64,000 nt of DNA, from NCBI RefSeq assembly GCF_001519065.1, contig NZ_KQ954265.1:1-64000 (forward strand), written 5' to 3'. Shown piece after piece: positions 1 to 7,752 of this stretch. Position numbers and translations under genes: made by a program. The stretch is from Novosphingobium sp. FSW06-99. GTDB taxonomy: Bacteria; Pseudomonadota; Alphaproteobacteria; Sphingomonadales; Sphingomonadaceae. Every line of letters begins with the position of its first letter. The stretch's first letter is position 1. The notes beneath the pieces were generated by a model. It did not search any database. It was not told the origin of the DNA and worked only from the letters and a program-made list of their open reading frames with translations.

Positions 1-1
1 T

Positions 2-334
2 GCCGCCGGGGTGGTAGATGATGCTGCCGACTGGCGTTGGTCAAGCGCGCGCAGCCATATCGCCAACCAACGCGCGAGCGATGACCCGTTGACCGATGTG
101 GCGGCGCTGTCTCGGCACGTTCCCAATTGGCGCGCGATGTTGCGCCATGGCCTCGAGGCGGGCGAATTGACCGCAGCGGGAGAGGACGTTGCGCAGACGA
201 TTAAATCGCGACTCAACACAGGACGCCCCCTGGCAACACCCGAATGGATTGCCAATCACGAAGCCCGGATAGGCCGCATCATGAGCCCGCAACGACCCGG
301 CCCAAAGCCGAAGGCGCCCGCTAACCTCGCATAA
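2..334 (+). CDS. REP-associated tyrosine transposase (IS200-like), 3' part only
   Basis: The reading frame is open from the window edge, so the gene begins upstream; about 110 C-terminal residues are visible. The segment VVDDAADWRWSSARSH matches the W-RWSSA-H stretch found near the C-terminal part of the Y1 transposase domain in RAYT proteins, and the tail RPLATPEWIANHEARIGRI...RPGPKPKA matches the usual RAYT end (GRPL...LE...G+...PGPKPK). The catalytic HUH motif and tyrosine lie outside the window. RAYTs are single-strand DNA transposases tied to REP-type palindromes; here the stop codon is followed within 4 bases by a 20-bp inverted-repeat end and three copies of a 16-bp motif, which fits that association. 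Confidence 0.8.
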   Translation, partial: AAGVVDDAADWRWSSARSHIANQRASDDPLTDVAALSRHVPNWRAMLRHGLEAGELTAAGEDVAQTIKSRLNTGRPLATPEWIANHEARIGRIMSPQRPGPKPKAPANLA

Positions 335-342
335 TAGGTATA

Positions 343-392
343 CTGTCCCCGGAACTCACCCTGTCCCCGGAACTCACTGTCCCCGGAACTCA
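343..392. repeat. Three near-tandem copies of a 16-bp motif
   Basis: CTGTCCCCGGAACTCA occurs at 343-358, 361-376 and 377-392, the last two directly abutting. A fourth, inverted copy of its core lies in the right-hand repeat at 917-936. The motif is G/C-palindromic at its centre (TCCCCGGA), as expected for a RAYT-recognised REP-like end. Confidence 0.8.
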
Positions 393-499
393 ACTGTGTC
401 TCACTGACGGGGTGCACTCCAATTCCGTCACCGTAATCCCACCGTAATCCGGCGGATCTTTCTTATTGGGGGGACTCGTCAGCGGTAATTTTTAATTTA

Positions 500-904
500 T
501 TAGCGCAATTTCTTCGTCGATACCAACAAAATGGCAGCAAAATATATTACCCATACCAAATAAGCCATGATGATCATTGAGTTAATCTGATATATATAGC
601 TCGTTTTTATTTGAGAAAAGAATGACACCAGATCACTAACAGAATTATTTAGCTCGATGAATATCATAGCTAATATCAATAATTGAATATAAATAATCAA
701 TAATATCTTTAACTTATTTAATTTCAAAAAATGAAATGTAAGGAAAAGTGAAAATAATATTGGGTAAAAATAAATCGTCCACGGCTTGGACACACTATCT
801 GGAGAGGCTTCGAAATCATATAGATTCCAGATCTCTGCGATAAGCAGAAATATTGTCACAAATTTACTTGCTGACAATGCCCAATTTAGCTTACGATATT
901 CCAT
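500..904 (-). CDS. Small AT-rich integral membrane protein, unknown function
   Basis: Encodes about 134 residues beginning MEYRKLNWALSASK. I do not recognise the family. Four hydrophobic helices can be seen: near residues 12-28 (FVTIFLLIAEIW), 42-60 (IYFYPILFSLFLTF), 62-82 (ILLIIYIQLLILAMIF) and 108-130 (MIIMAYLVWVIYFAAILLV), with a Lys-rich C-terminus, so it is very likely an inner-membrane protein. Codon use (many AT-ending codons, Ile/Phe/Tyr/Asn-rich) is unlike every neighbour, a sign of recent transfer. It is enclosed by the 338-357/917-936 inverted repeat. A start at 940 inside the repeat (MSILSPELRESD...) is also possible; 904 was preferred because a GAGAG element lies upstream and the helix starts soon after. 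Confidence 0.6.
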   Translation of the reverse strand: MEYRKLNWALSASKFVTIFLLIAEIWNLYDFEASPDSVSKPWTIYFYPILFSLFLTFHFLKLNKLKILLIIYIQLLILAMIFIELNNSVSDLVSFFSQIKTSYIYQINSMIIMAYLVWVIYFAAILLVSTKKLR

Positions 905-1041
905 ATCCGACTCTCGGAGTTCCGGGGACAGTATACTCATTTGCCCCGACAGATGCGACGCTCCGGCACTCGTGAGCGAGCGGTAACTTGATACAGCATA
1001 TCCCACAGGCAATCCGTCCGGACAGTCCCCATCCGACCCCC

Positions 1042-1842
1042 TCACCCCAAAGGCCGCCCCGATGCGCGGTTCCGCTTGCGCATCAGGCCCGGCAGGAAGC
1101 GGGCGGCGAATTGGGCGGAGTGGGCGGTTTTGCCGACCAGGGTGTGCAGGCGTTGGCCGTGGACGGCGGCCCAGGCGGCTTCGGCGACGGCGGACACGGG
1201 GGTGATTTCCAGGCCGGCCTGGTGGACGCGGTTGCGGATGGCGTCGTTGCTTTTGCGGTTGGGGGCGATGTCGAGCAGCGGGGTTTCGATAAAGCCGGGC
1301 ATCAGGTCGCGCACCGCGATGCCGTCGGCGGCCCATTCGCCATCGAGCGATTCGGTGATCGAGCGCACGCCGAACTTGGTGGCGGAATAGACCGATCCGC
1401 CCGGCACGCCATAGATCCCCGCCGCGCTGGCGGTGTTGAGCAGGCACGATCCCGGTGCCCGCGCGCGCAACCAGGGATAGGCGGCCTGCGCGCCGAAGAT
1501 CACGCCCTTCAGATTGATGTCGAGCGTGCGCTCGATCTCTTCGGGGGTGCAATCGACCAGTGCGCCGCCGATGGGAATGCCGGCGTTGTTGAACAGCACG
1601 TCGATCCCGCCCGCCACTTCGGCAAAGGCCGCCAGCGCATCATCCCATTGCCCACGATCGCGCACATCGAGCTGCACGCTGAAACAGCGCGCCGGATCGA
1701 GCAGCGCGCGGGTGCCCGCCATGCCGTCTTCGCTGATATCGCCCAGCCCGACGAACCAGCCTTCGGCAGCGAACTTCTGCGCCACCGCGCGGCCAATGCC
1801 CGAACCGCCGCCGCTGATGAAAATCGCCCTGATCGTGCCCAT
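1042..1842 (-). CDS. SDR family oxidoreductase
   Basis: Classical short-chain dehydrogenase/reductase of about 266 residues. The N-terminal Rossmann signature is ISGGGSGIGRAVA (TGxxxGIG type), followed by LFNNAGIPIGG (NNAG) and the catalytic YSATKFGVR (YxxxK) with an upstream Ser in LLNTASAAGIYG. Substrate cannot be told from sequence. Start placed at the ATG beginning MGTIRAIFISGG because the Rossmann strand starts there; an in-frame upstream start at 1899 would add 19 unlikely residues and run up to the stop of the glycosylase gene. It lies 57 bp downstream of, and in the same direction as, the alkA-type gene, so the two may be cotranscribed. Confidence 0.9.
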   Translation of the reverse strand: MGTIRAIFISGGGSGIGRAVAQKFAAEGWFVGLGDISEDGMAGTRALLDPARCFSVQLDVRDRGQWDDALAAFAEVAGGIDVLFNNAGIPIGGALVDCTPEEIERTLDINLKGVIFGAQAAYPWLRARAPGSCLLNTASAAGIYGVPGGSVYSATKFGVRSITESLDGEWAADGIAVRDLMPGFIETPLLDIAPNRKSNDAIRNRVHQAGLEITPVSAVAEAAWAAVHGQRLHTLVGKTAHSAQFAARFLPGLMRKRNRASGRPLG

Positions 1843-1899
1843 CGTGTCCCATCCCGCCTGTTTGTTATGACGGGCAATGTGGCACAGCGCCGGGTGCAA

Positions 1900-2517
1900 T
1901 CAAAGCGCCGGATTGTTGTAGCAATGCCAGGTGAATATCGCCACCGCGCCGCGATGCGGGCGCCAGTCTTGCGCCAGATCGCGCGTGGTGCGTTCATCGG
2001 GGCGGGCACCCAACGCCAGCAGCTTGCCCAGCCCCACTTGCACCGCCAGATCGCCCGCAGGCCAGATATCGGGGCGCCCTTCGGCAAACAGCAGATAGAT
2101 TTCCGCCGACCAGCGGCCGATCCCCTTGATCTGCGTCAGTTGCGCGATCGCCGCCTCGTCATCGTCGGGCAGAGCGTCGAACGCGATCGCGCCATCGTCC
2201 ACCAGTTCGCACAACGACCGCGCATAGCCCTGTTTCTGCCGCGACAGGCCACAAGCGCGCAGATCGTCGAACGAGGCGTTCAGCACGTCGCGCGGCATCA
2301 TCCCCTCGCCCAGCAAGGCCTCGAGCTTTGTCCAGACCGAGGCGGCGGCGGCCACGCTGACCTGTTGGCCGACGATCGTGCGCAACAGGGTCTGCCAGCC
2401 GCGCGCGCGGATGCGCGGTTGCGGATAGCCCAGGCGGGCAATCGCATCGGCCAGCGCCGGGCTGGTGCGCCCGACATGGTCGAGCCCGGCGCGGATCTGT
2501 TCCGCCGTCAGGCCCAT
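1900..2517 (-). CDS. alkA: DNA-3-methyladenine glycosylase II (AlkA-type, HhH-GPD)
   Basis: About 205 residues, the compact form lacking the AlkA N-terminal domain. The helix-hairpin-helix and GPD region is clear: LTQIKGIGRWSAEIYLLFAEG followed by WPAGDLAVQVG, where the Asp of PAGDLA aligns with the catalytic aspartate of the family. QTLLRTIVGQQVSVAAA is the usual first helix pair. It removes alkylated purines in base-excision repair. The start at 2517 gives MGLTAEQIRAGL; longer upstream frame is open but contains no plausible family sequence. Neighbours (SDR downstream, divergent ferredoxin) give no functional hint. Confidence 0.9.
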   Translation of the reverse strand: MGLTAEQIRAGLDHVGRTSPALADAIARLGYPQPRIRARGWQTLLRTIVGQQVSVAAAASVWTKLEALLGEGMMPRDVLNASFDDLRACGLSRQKQGYARSLCELVDDGAIAFDALPDDDEAAIAQLTQIKGIGRWSAEIYLLFAEGRPDIWPAGDLAVQVGLGKLLALGARPDERTTRDLAQDWRPHRGAVAIFTWHCYNNPAL

Positions 2518-2692
2518 GGTCGCACCCGCACCGTTTCTGATCGCATTCGGCCATCCTTTTGCCGTCGCACACCGGGCACCCTTGCCAAAGTCGCACGCGG
2601 GCGATAGCAGCCCGGGCCAAAGAGGGACAGCCACGCGCGACCCAGGCAGGCGATTTGCCCAAGGCAGCGTGCGCACATTACGGAGACAAGCC

Positions 2693-3010
2693 ATGCCAAA
2701 GCTGACTGTCGTGAATCGCGCGGGCGAGGAAAAGACCATCGAAGCCACCACCGGCACCACGGTGATGGAAGCCATCCGCGACAACGGCTTTGACGAGTTG
2801 CTGGCGCTGTGCGGCGGGTGCTGTTCGTGCGCCACTTGCCACGTGTTTGTCGATCCGGCGTTTGCCGACAAGCTGGCGCCGCTCAGCGAAGACGAAAACG
2901 ACCTGCTCGACAGTTCGGAATACCGCAACGAAGCCTCGCGCCTGTCATGCCAGTTGCCCATCACCGATGCGCTCGACGGCCTGAAAGTGACCATCGCGCC
3001 CGAAGATTGA
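2693..3010 (+). CDS. 2Fe-2S ferredoxin (adrenodoxin/putidaredoxin type)
   Basis: 105-residue plant/vertebrate-type ferredoxin fold. The cluster ligands are C40-x5-C46-x2-C49 in LALCGGCCSCATCHVF and C86 in SRLSCQLP, the normal C-x5-C-x2-C...C pattern; C43 and C44 are extra cysteines inside the loop. The spacing and the ATCHVFVD sequence place it with ferredoxins that donate electrons to monooxygenases or P450 enzymes; no partner is encoded nearby. Start is fixed by CGGAGAC about 8 bases upstream of the ATG. A strong terminator follows at 3048-3081. Confidence 0.92.
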   Translation: MPKLTVVNRAGEEKTIEATTGTTVMEAIRDNGFDELLALCGGCCSCATCHVFVDPAFADKLAPLSEDENDLLDSSEYRNEASRLSCQLPITDALDGLKVTIAPED

Positions 3011-3047
3011 CCGGTTCGGCCAGCGGCCGCACTCGTGACATTGCAAT

Positions 3048-3081
3048 GGCCCGCTTGCCCCCTTGGCAGGCGGGCCTTTTT
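3048..3081 (+). terminator. Rho-independent terminator after the ferredoxin gene
   Basis: GGCCCGCTTGCC (3048-3059) pairs with GGCAGGCGGGCC (3065-3076), one G-T wobble, loop of five bases, followed by TTTTT. It separates the ferredoxin gene from the phosphodiesterase gene starting at 3122. Confidence 0.85.
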
Positions 3082-3121
3082 GCTGGATGCACCCGATACC
3101 AAAGTTGAGGAGAGACTCGCG

Positions 3122-4477
3122 ATGCCGCTTGCCCGTTGGATTGTCCGTGCAATGCTCGCGCTACTTGTCCTGGTGCCGCTGCCCGCGCTGGCGCGGCCGG
3201 TGCTGCTGATCTCGATCGATGGCCTGCGCCCAGCCGATGTGATCGATGCCCAGCGGCGCGGACTGACCCTGCCCAACCTGACGGCGTTTCTGACCAATGG
3301 CAGCTATGCGCGCGGCGTGGTCGGGGTCCTGCCCACACTGACCTACCCCAGCCACACCACGCTGATCACCGGGGTGTCGCCCGCCCGGCACGGCATCGTC
3401 GCCAACGAAACCTTCGATCCGCTGCACATCAACGACGGCGGCTGGTACTGGTATGCCGAAGATGACAAGGCGCAGACGCTGTGGGACGCGGCGTTTCTGG
3501 CGCGGCTGACCACCGGCAACGTGCACTGGCCAGTGTCGGTCGGCGCGCGCCACATCACGTGGAACCTGCCGCAGATCTGGCGCACCGGGCATCCCGACGA
3601 TCGCAAGCTGGTGCGCGCGCTGGCGACGCCCGGCCTGGTTGCCGAACTGGAGGCGGCGCGACGCGAAGGCTATGCCGATGGCAAGGATGAAACGCTGGCG
3701 GGCGATACCTTGCGTGCCGGGTTTGCCCAATCGCTGATCCGCCATCACCAGCCGGGATTCCTGACCGTCTATCTCGCCGCGCTCGACCATCAGGAGCACA
3801 TGACCGGGCCCGGATCGGCCGAAGCGAACAAGACACTGGAAGCGATCGACAAACTGGTTGGCGATATCATGGCGCTGGAACACCAGTTCCACCCCGATGC
3901 GGTGGTGGCAGTGGTCAGCGATCACGGCTTTGCCCCGGTCGACACCGCGATCAACCTCTATCGCGCGTTCATCGATGCCGGGCTGGTGACGATCGACCCG
4001 GCGGGCAAGATCAATGGCTGGCAGGCCACACCGTGGGCCACTGGCGGATCGTTCGCGATCGTGCTGGCCCATCCCGAAGATGCCGCGTTGCGCGCCAAAG
4101 TCGCCGCGCTGCTCAACCGGCTGGCGGCCGATCCGGCCACACGTATTGCCCAGGTGATCACCGAACCCGCGATTGCCACGGCGGGCGGCAATCCGCGCGC
4201 GGCATTCTATGTCAACCTGAAGATCGGCGCGGCGGCCGCCCCGTTCCTGGGCAGCAGCCTGCCGCTGGTGCTGCCATCGGGCACCTACAAAGGCATGCAC
4301 GGCTATTTCCCCGCCGCGCCCGAAATGCGCTCAACATTCCTGATCGCGGGCCCCGGCATCGCCAAGGGCCGCGATCTGGGCGAAATCGACATGCGCGCGA
4401 TCGCCCCGACGCTGGCCAAAGTGATGGGCGCCACCTTGCCTGAGGCGGAAAAGCCGCCCCTGCCCGTGCAGCCGTGA
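3122..4477 (+). CDS. Exported alkaline phosphatase-superfamily nucleotide pyrophosphatase/phosphodiesterase
   Basis: 451 residues with a signal peptide (MPLARW...LLVLVPLPALA-RP). Metal-site motifs of the type I phosphodiesterase/ENPP family are present in order: LISIDGLRP (Asp), TLTYPSHTTLITG (nucleophilic Thr), YLAALDHQEHMTG (Asp...His), VVSDHGF (Asp-His) and GMHGYFP (final His). Such enzymes hydrolyse phosphodiester or pyrophosphate bonds in the periplasm; substrate is not evident. Start chosen at 3122 because GAGGAGAG lies 9-12 bases upstream and the signal peptide begins there, rather than at an in-frame start at 3035 within the terminator. Confidence 0.88.
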   Translation: MPLARWIVRAMLALLVLVPLPALARPVLLISIDGLRPADVIDAQRRGLTLPNLTAFLTNGSYARGVVGVLPTLTYPSHTTLITGVSPARHGIVANETFDPLHINDGGWYWYAEDDKAQTLWDAAFLARLTTGNVHWPVSVGARHITWNLPQIWRTGHPDDRKLVRALATPGLVAELEAARREGYADGKDETLAGDTLRAGFAQSLIRHHQPGFLTVYLAALDHQEHMTGPGSAEANKTLEAIDKLVGDIMALEHQFHPDAVVAVVSDHGFAPVDTAINLYRAFIDAGLVTIDPAGKINGWQATPWATGGSFAIVLAHPEDAALRAKVAALLNRLAADPATRIAQVITEPAIATAGGNPRAAFYVNLKIGAAAAPFLGSSLPLVLPSGTYKGMHGYFPAAPEMRSTFLIAGPGIAKGRDLGEIDMRAIAPTLAKVMGATLPEAEKPPLPVQP

Positions 4478-4636
4478 CCATCGCGCGGTGGCGGCGGGGG
4501 CGAAATGCCCCTAAGATTATGAAATAGAAAGATTCTCGCTCAGGGTGAGCGGATCTTGCTGATATTATTGGCTTAATCCGTCTTCTCGCGAAACGGGTTG
4601 CCCCGCGCCTTCAAGGCATTGCGGTGAGGCCGTGCC

Positions 4637-5566
4637 CTACAGCGCCAGCCCCGCCGTTTCGGGCAGGCCGCTGATCAGGTTGAGGCATTGCACCGCCGCG
4701 CCGCTGGCGCCCTTGCCCAGATTGTCGAGTTCGGCGACCAGGCGCGCCTGGCTGCCGTCGGGGCTGGCGATCACGTGCAGGCGCAGCCCGTCCCATGCCG
4801 GGGCGTGTTCGCGCATCAGGATTTCGCCGCCCGCCGCGCCTTCGGCCGCCACGGTGACCACCGGCGATCCGGCATAGAATGTCGCCAGCGCCTGGCGCAG
4901 AGTGGCCGGGCTGGGCGCGCCGGGGATGATCGACAGCGCCAGCGGCACTTCGACGACCATGCCGCGATAGGCGGCGACCACCGCGGGCGAAAACAGCGGC
5001 GCAATCGCGAGGTGCGCATAGACCTGCATTTCGGGCACATGCTTGTGCCCGAATTCCAGCGCATAGCCGCGCCAGGCGATATCGGGTTCTTGCGCAAAGC
5101 GTTCGATCAGCGCCTTGCCCCCGCCCGAATAGCCCGAAACGGCGTTGCAGCTATAGGGCCAGGCCACCGGCAGCAGCCCGGCGCGCACCAGCGGCGCCAA
5201 CAGGCCGATAAACCCGGTGGGATAGCAGCCGGGATTGGCGATGCGCCGCGCCGCCGCCACCGCATCGCGCCCGATCACTTCGGGAAAGCCGTAAGTCCAC
5301 CCTTCGGCCACGCGATGCGCGGTCGAAGCATCGATCACCCGCGTGCGGTCGTTGGCGATCAGGCCGACCGCTTCGCGCGCGGCATCGTCGGGCAGACACA
5401 GGATCACCACATCGGCATCGTTGAGCGCCTCGGCCCGCGCGCGTGCATCCTTGCGCCGATCGTCGGGCAGCGTGATCAGCGAAAATTCGCTGCGTCCCGC
5501 CAGCCGCGCGGCAATCTCCAGCCCGGTGGTGCCCGCCGCGCCATCGATGAAAACACCCGTCGTCAC
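4637..5566 (-). CDS. argC: N-acetyl-gamma-glutamyl-phosphate reductase (short, type 2)
   Basis: 309 residues. The NADP-binding start IDGAAGTTGLEIA and active-site NPGCYPTG (Cys114) identify ArgC, the third step of arginine synthesis, which reduces N-acetylglutamyl phosphate to the semialdehyde. The length matches the short alphaproteobacterial type. It begins with GTG that overlaps the stop codon of the upstream SH3 gene by four bases (GTGA), so the two are translationally coupled. The 3' flank (4478-4636) is AT-richer but shows no gene or clear terminator. Confidence 0.95.
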   Translation of the reverse strand: MTTGVFIDGAAGTTGLEIAARLAGRSEFSLITLPDDRRKDARARAEALNDADVVILCLPDDAAREAVGLIANDRTRVIDASTAHRVAEGWTYGFPEVIGRDAVAAARRIANPGCYPTGFIGLLAPLVRAGLLPVAWPYSCNAVSGYSGGGKALIERFAQEPDIAWRGYALEFGHKHVPEMQVYAHLAIAPLFSPAVVAAYRGMVVEVPLALSIIPGAPSPATLRQALATFYAGSPVVTVAAEGAAGGEILMREHAPAWDGLRLHVIASPDGSQARLVAELDNLGKGASGAAVQCLNLISGLPETAGLAL

Positions 5567-5994
5567 AACGCCACCAGCGCGGTCATCGGCAGATAGCCCA
5601 CCAGTCCGTCCTCATCCACTTGCCCCCAGGCCCAGCCCCCGGCGATATCGAGCACGTTGAACAGCGTTCCTTGCGCCAGTTCGGCCAGCGCCTCTGCCTC
5701 GGCCCGCGCGGCACGCACCAGCGTGGCCGTATCGGTCAGCCGATGCGGCATCGGCACGGCGTAGTGCGGCACGAAAATACGCCCGGCACAGCGGATATGC
5801 GCCAGATCGCCGCGCACCGGACGGCGCAGCGGATCGAGCGCCTCTGACGGACGGGCAAGCGGAAAATCCCGCTCGGTCAGGTCTGTGGGCACATCGGAAG
5901 GCAAAAGATCAGCGCGCAAGGGTCCATCGTCCGGCAAAAGCAAAGCCGGGCGCCTAGGGGAATTGCCCGATGCGTTCAAGTCAAACGCCGCCAT
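5563..5994 (-). CDS. SH3-like domain protein (NlpC/P60 N-terminal-type, peptidase domain absent)
   Basis: 143 residues. After about 50 variable residues comes RRPVRGDLAHIRCAGRIFVPHYAVPMPH, the start of the SH3-like domain found at the N-terminus of alphaproteobacterial NlpC/P60 cell-wall peptidases, and it ends with TLFNVLDIAGGWAWGQVDEDGLVGYLPMTAL, the end of that SH3 fold. The frame stops there, so the catalytic Cys-His peptidase domain is missing. No remnant of the peptidase is seen before argC. The start overlaps the last 14 bases of the aminopeptidase gene and the stop overlaps argC by four bases, so it is cotranslated with both. Its role may be to bind the cell wall or a partner peptidase; function is inferred. 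Confidence 0.75.
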   Translation of the reverse strand: MAAFDLNASGNSPRRPALLLPDDGPLRADLLPSDVPTDLTERDFPLARPSEALDPLRRPVRGDLAHIRCAGRIFVPHYAVPMPHRLTDTATLVRAARAEAEALAELAQGTLFNVLDIAGGWAWGQVDEDGLVGYLPMTALVAL

Positions 5995-7393
5995 AGCGCG
6001 CCTGCAACAGGCCCCATGCAGCGCGCAGGCCCAGTGCCTCGCCCCCTTTGGGCCGTCCGGGCTTGGCCACCGGGCGCCAGGCAAACGTGTCGTAATGCAC
6101 CCAGTCGATCCCTTCGCCGACAAACCGGTCGAGGAACAGCGCCGCCACGCTGGCCCCGGCAAAACCGTTGGCGTGGCTGTTGACCAGATCGGCCACATCC
6201 GATTTGAGGTATTCGCGATAGCCATCGTGGAGCGGCAGGCGCCACACCGGATCATCGCGATCGCGCCCGGCACTGGCCAGCGCCTCTGCAGTCGCATCGT
6301 TGCGGGCGAACACGGCGGGCAGATCGGGCCCCAGCGCCACGCGCGCGGCGCCGGTCAACGTGGCGAAATCGATCAGCAGATCGGGCTCGCCCTCGCTTGC
6401 GCGGGTCAACGCATCGCCCAGGATCAGCCGCCCTTCGGCATCGGTGTTGGTGATCTCGATCGACAGCCCTTCGCGCGAACGCAACACATCGCCGGGTCGC
6501 ATGGCATTGCCCGCCACCGCGTTTTCCACCGCCGGAACCAGCAGATGCAACCGTACCGGCAACTTTGCCTCCATCACCAGCCGTGCCAGCGCCAGCGCAT
6601 GGGCGGCGCCGCCCATGTCCTTTTTCATCAGCGCCATGCCCGATCCCGGTTTCAGGTTCAGCCCGCCGGTGTCGAACGACACCCCTTTGCCCACAATGGC
6701 CACGCGCGGATGGCGGGCATCGCCCCATTCCAGCTCGATCAGGCGCGGCGCGTGGTGCCGCGATGCGGCACGGCCGACCGCATGCACCATCGGATAATCG
6801 CGTTCGAGCGCGTCGCCCGAAACGACATGGATTTCCCCGCCGAATGTCCTGGCCAGCGCGCGCGCCTCGGCCTCCAGCCCGGCCGGGCCCATGTCTTCGG
6901 CAGGCGTGTTGACGAGGTCGCGCACCAGCGCGATCGCGCTCGCCTCGGCCAGCGCAGGGTCGATCGCGCGCACCTCTTGCGATACCAGCACGCGCGGATC
7001 GGCACTGGCACCGTCGGTCTTGTACCGGTCAAACCGGTATTGCGCCGCCACCCAGCCGACCAGCGCCGGGCCCATGCGGGGGATGGCGGTCTGCGCGGGA
7101 TGCGGCACGATGCGATACGTCCCGCCCGGCAAGACTTCGGCCAGCCGCGCCAGGCACCAGGTGGTCAACACCTCGCGCGGTTCGATCCCGGCCAGCGCGA
7201 ACCAGCCCTGCCCCTCGGGCACGATCACGACTTCGCCCGCCGCCGCCTCGAACTTGTGCGCGGCGATTGTCGCGCGCTGGACTTCGCCCAGCGCGCGTAG
7301 CAGCGCATCGAAGCCACCTTTGTCGACCAGGTGGATCGGGATCGCCTTTTGCCCGCGATCGGGCTGGATCAATGCATGGATGTCGCTCATCAT
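5981..7393 (-). CDS. M17 leucyl aminopeptidase family protein
   Basis: 470 residues of the zinc-dependent M17 family, cytosolic exopeptidases. The catalytic C-terminal domain is intact: VGKGVSFDTGGLNLKPG (Lys and Asp metal ligands), MKKDMGGAAHALA, and NTDAEGRLILGDAL, the family signature with the catalytic Arg. The N-terminal domain is more divergent. Two consecutive ATG codons (7393 and 7390) are both possible starts; neither has an obvious Shine-Dalgarno sequence because a structured repeat (7401-7682) begins only 8 bases upstream. First gene of an overlapping trio with the SH3 gene and argC. Confidence 0.9.
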   Translation of the reverse strand: MMSDIHALIQPDRGQKAIPIHLVDKGGFDALLRALGEVQRATIAAHKFEAAAGEVVIVPEGQGWFALAGIEPREVLTTWCLARLAEVLPGGTYRIVPHPAQTAIPRMGPALVGWVAAQYRFDRYKTDGASADPRVLVSQEVRAIDPALAEASAIALVRDLVNTPAEDMGPAGLEAEARALARTFGGEIHVVSGDALERDYPMVHAVGRAASRHHAPRLIELEWGDARHPRVAIVGKGVSFDTGGLNLKPGSGMALMKKDMGGAAHALALARLVMEAKLPVRLHLLVPAVENAVAGNAMRPGDVLRSREGLSIEITNTDAEGRLILGDALTRASEGEPDLLIDFATLTGAARVALGPDLPAVFARNDATAEALASAGRDRDDPVWRLPLHDGYREYLKSDVADLVNSHANGFAGASVAALFLDRFVGEGIDWVHYDTFAWRPVAKPGRPKGGEALGLRAAWGLLQARYGGV

Positions 7394-7400
7394 GCCGGTC

Positions 7401-7682
7401 TAGGCGGCGTGGACAAATTCCGCAACGCCACGGTTGCCCTGTAAAAGGCCCCGGCCCAAGTGCGACAAGGGGGAGCGAAGCCGCAGGTGGAGTGGGCCTC
7501 CATCAAGGCTGAGCGACGCCGCCGGGGCCTTTTACAGGGCAACCCCAAAGGGGCTGGACCCAAAGCCGCCATTGCAGCGTCGGCTCGGTTCGCAATATAG
7601 CCGATATTCCTTCACCTCGCCTCCTCGCACTGGCGGCTTTGGCCTCCAGCCGTGGCGCTGCGGAATTTGTCCACGCCGCCTA
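7401..7682. repeat. Structured cloverleaf-like repeat, copy A
   Basis: Outer arms 7401-7433 and 7650-7682 are inverted copies with one mismatch. Inside are a perfect 22-bp stem (7434-7455 with 7521-7542; TTGCCCTGTAAAAGG...), the mini-hairpin CCCCAAAGGGG (7543-7553), and a second stem CCAAAGCCGCCA (7560-7571) with TGGCGGCTTTGG (7631-7642). Its loop (7572-7630, containing CCGATATTCC and CCTCCTCGCAC) is conserved in the copies at 33050 and 46604, although most stem sequences differ. It fills the gap between the divergent aminopeptidase and map genes, so it must contain or displace their promoters. Confidence 0.85.
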
Positions 7683-7752
7683 GCCCCATCCATGCGCAAT
7701 GTGCAATCTCCCCCTCTCGCCAGATCGTGCAGGGATCGCTACATTGTACGGC

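Larger units (their letters stand above)
338..936. mobile_element. Inverted-repeat-bounded block beside the RAYT gene
   Basis: GTATACTGTCCCCGGAACTC at 338-357 recurs as its exact reverse complement at 917-936, giving a perfect 20-bp inverted repeat around about 560 bp of DNA. The enclosed DNA from about 480 to 905 is strikingly AT-rich compared with everything around it and carries one small membrane-protein gene. The left end directly follows the transposase stop codon. I read this as a RAYT-associated repeat pair enclosing foreign DNA; whether the pair moves as a unit is inference. No target-site duplication was identified. Confidence 0.6.

Noticed and set aside
343..392. Possible CRISPR array from three spaced 16-bp repeats
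   Set aside because: Repeats are too short, two of them directly abut, there are no spacers of even length, and no cas genes are nearby.
500..1552. Reading the minus-strand frame as one 350-residue protein
   Set aside because: The N-terminal two thirds are antisense to the SDR gene and Arg-rich; only the last 134 codons, inside the inverted repeat, look like a real membrane protein.
988..2607. Long open frame of 539 codons on the plus strand opposite the SDR and glycosylase genes
   Set aside because: Arg/Gly/Ala-rich composition with no recognisable domain; it is the antisense shadow of two clear genes in high-GC DNA. The same applies to 16461-18137, 25994-28003, 34140-36146, 40674-43226 and 57911-60121.
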